The position numbers were made by a program, and so were the translations under genes. Shown one piece after another: positions 62,790 to 64,000 of a DNA stretch of 64,000 nt. The DNA comes from Laccaria trichodermophora. Taxonomy: Eukaryota > Basidiomycota > Agaricomycetes > Agaricales > Hydnangiaceae. Where the stretch lies: contig JACTVC010000003.1 of assembly GCA_018417955.1 (NCBI GenBank), positions 3,348,001 to 3,412,000 on the forward strand. Direction: 5' to 3'. The notes below the pieces were generated by a model, which saw nothing but the letters and a program-made list of their open reading frames with translations, searched no databases and was not told the DNA's origin. Numbering within the stretch: the first letter of the stretch is position 1; each line of letters opens with the position of its first letter.

Positions 62790-63240
62790 AACTTTTGTAG
62801 TCTCAAAAAGCAGACACTACAAACTTTTCTGATAAAAAAGCGCACACTACAACCTTTTGTAGTCTCAAAAACCATACACTACAAACTTTTCTGATAAAAA
62901 AGCGCACACTACAACCTTTTGTAGTCTCAAAAACCATACACTACAAACTTTTCTGATAAAAAAGCGCACACTACAAACTTTTGTAGTCTCAAAAACCATA
63001 CACTACAAACTTTTCTAATAAAAAAGCGCACACTACAACATTTTGTAGTCTCAAAAAGCAGACACTACAAACTTTTTAAAAAAGCACACACTACAACCTT
63101 TTGTAGTCTCAAAAAGCATACACTACAAACTTTTCTAATATAATAGCACACACTACAATCTTTTGTAATGACAAAAAGCAGACACTACAAACTTTGTAGT
63201 CAAGATATCCTAACCCAAGCTTTTGTAGTTTAAGTCTGAC
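62790..63240. repeat. 62-bp tandem repeat (ACTACAAACTTTT family)
   Basis: GATAAAAAAGCGCACACTAC recurs at about 62831, 62893 and 62955, with a variant at 63017, giving a 62-bp period. Each unit contains ACTACAAAC and its partner TTTTGTAGT, so units can fold on themselves. Confidence 0.8.
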
Positions 63241-63294
63241 TTTTTGTAGTCTATCAGCAAGCTTTGTAGTCTAAGTTTGACTTTTGTAGTCTTT

Positions 63295-64000
63295 ATGATG
63301 TATCAGTAAAATGTGTAGTCTAAGTCCAACGTTTTTGTAGTCTATCAGTAAACTTAGTAGTCTATATCTCATTGGCATGCACCTTCCTTTTTTGGTCAAT
63401 TTTCCCATGATACAATAATTGTAGCCCTTTCTTTTAGCTTTCTAAATGTACTGAAATCATGTTATTTGGTTTTGTTTTCATGGAGAAAATTACAAAATAC
63501 AAAAAAAAATACGACACTTTTGAAATCCCTTTACCTCATATCTCCACAATGGGAGCACTTCAGAACATAATTCAAACAGATTTCAGAAGCTACAGTGTAG
63601 GGCTACAACTTTCGTTTTTTGACCATTTTTGGTAATTGGTCATGTGACCATCATCCCAACATCCCATTACATGGACCCTGATAGGTGAAATCATTCTGAG
63701 CATTAGTAATGAAAAGCACAATGAAATAGCCTGAAATATTAATGAAAAATCCATTGAAAGCGCACAGAGTAATTAATGAAAATATCAATGAGAGAGCCTA
63801 ACATTCCTAATGAAATATCCATTGAAAGTGCAGAGCATTAGTTATGAAAAGCGCAATGAAATATCCTGAAATATTAATGAAAAATCCATTGAAAGCGCAC
63901 TGAATAATTAATGAAAATCTCAATGAGAGAGCCTAACATTCCCAATGAAATATCTATTGAAAGCACAGAGCATTATTTATGAAAATTGCAATGAAATATC
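63295..64000 (-). repeat. Right inverted arm, cut by the window edge
   Basis: Inverted copy of 60660-61365; runs off the window while still inside the 135-bp tandem repeat zone. Confidence 0.85.

Larger units (their letters stand above)
59976..64000. mobile_element. Element with very long terminal inverted repeats, right end outside the window
   Basis: It starts where the gypsy protease is broken. The left arm (from about 59976 to 61365) is matched by an inverted right arm that begins at 63295. Positions pair so that left + right = 124660 without net indels across the visible 706 bp (60660-61365 with 63295-64000). The 1.9-kb centre has only microsatellite and 62-bp repeats and no convincing coding sequence, so the element is probably non-autonomous. 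If the arms are symmetric the right end lies near position 64685 in this coordinate system. The class is not identified. Confidence 0.75.

Noticed and set aside
62790..63240. Regular repeats that could suggest a CRISPR array
   Set aside because: The units are contiguous tandem repeats with no unique spacers, in a eukaryotic genome.

Overview
The window looks like nuclear DNA of an agaricomycete (mushroom-forming basidiomycete). Genes carry many short introns of about 45-80 bp. There is a basidiomycete-type CDK1, a stand-alone SRA-YDG protein, a DUF6533 membrane protein, KDZ and Ty3/gypsy elements of the agaricomycete kind, and NLR-like genes with NB-ARC/TPR and NACHT/ankyrin layouts. No species is claimed. 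Gene models were built by hand from splice sites and reading-frame continuity; most exon sums close exactly in frame.

Layout: 0.6-19.1 kb is a compact, CpG-containing block. It holds a Kin1/Kin2-type kinase (+), a small secreted Cys-rich protein (+), ornithine carbamoyltransferase (+), an F-box protein (-), signal peptidase subunit SPC1 (-), a ten-exon SRA-YDG protein (-), the GTPase GPN1 (+), CDK1 with a 6-nt micro-exon (+), and an unrecognised gene (+) followed by a decayed copy of itself. From 19.1 to 21.6 kb there is little I can name. From about 22.0 to 37.7 kb lies an AT-richer, strikingly CpG-poor island with a NACHT-ankyrin NLR (+, probably broken), a KDZ transposase (-) carrying two TGA stops, two small hairpins, and a large NB-ARC/TPR NLR (-). 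From 37.7 to 48.5 kb CpG-containing host DNA returns with SUMO (-), a 2,020-residue BAR-like/low-complexity protein (-) and a DUF6533 membrane protein (-). From 49.4 to 53.1 kb is a second CpG-poor patch with a MITE and a second NB-ARC/TPR gene (-). From 55.4 kb to the end is a Ty3/gypsy gag-protease ORF (+) cut at its protease by a repeat-rich element with very long terminal inverted repeats; its right arm runs off the window.

How it fits together: the housekeeping genes cover cell-cycle control (CDK1), polarity signalling (Kin1), RNA polymerase II import (GPN1), secretion (SPC1), arginine synthesis (OTCase) and SUMO conjugation; they are neighbours, not a pathway. The more unusual layer is the three NLR-like genes embedded in transposon-rich, CpG-depleted DNA. 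In all three, CpG survives only in the first few hundred bases of the gene. Together with a 5-methylcytosine-reader-type SRA gene in the same window and apparent C-to-T stop codons in the KDZ copy, this suggests long-term cytosine methylation of NLR bodies and transposons, with protected 5' ends. That is inference and needs base counts and methylation data.
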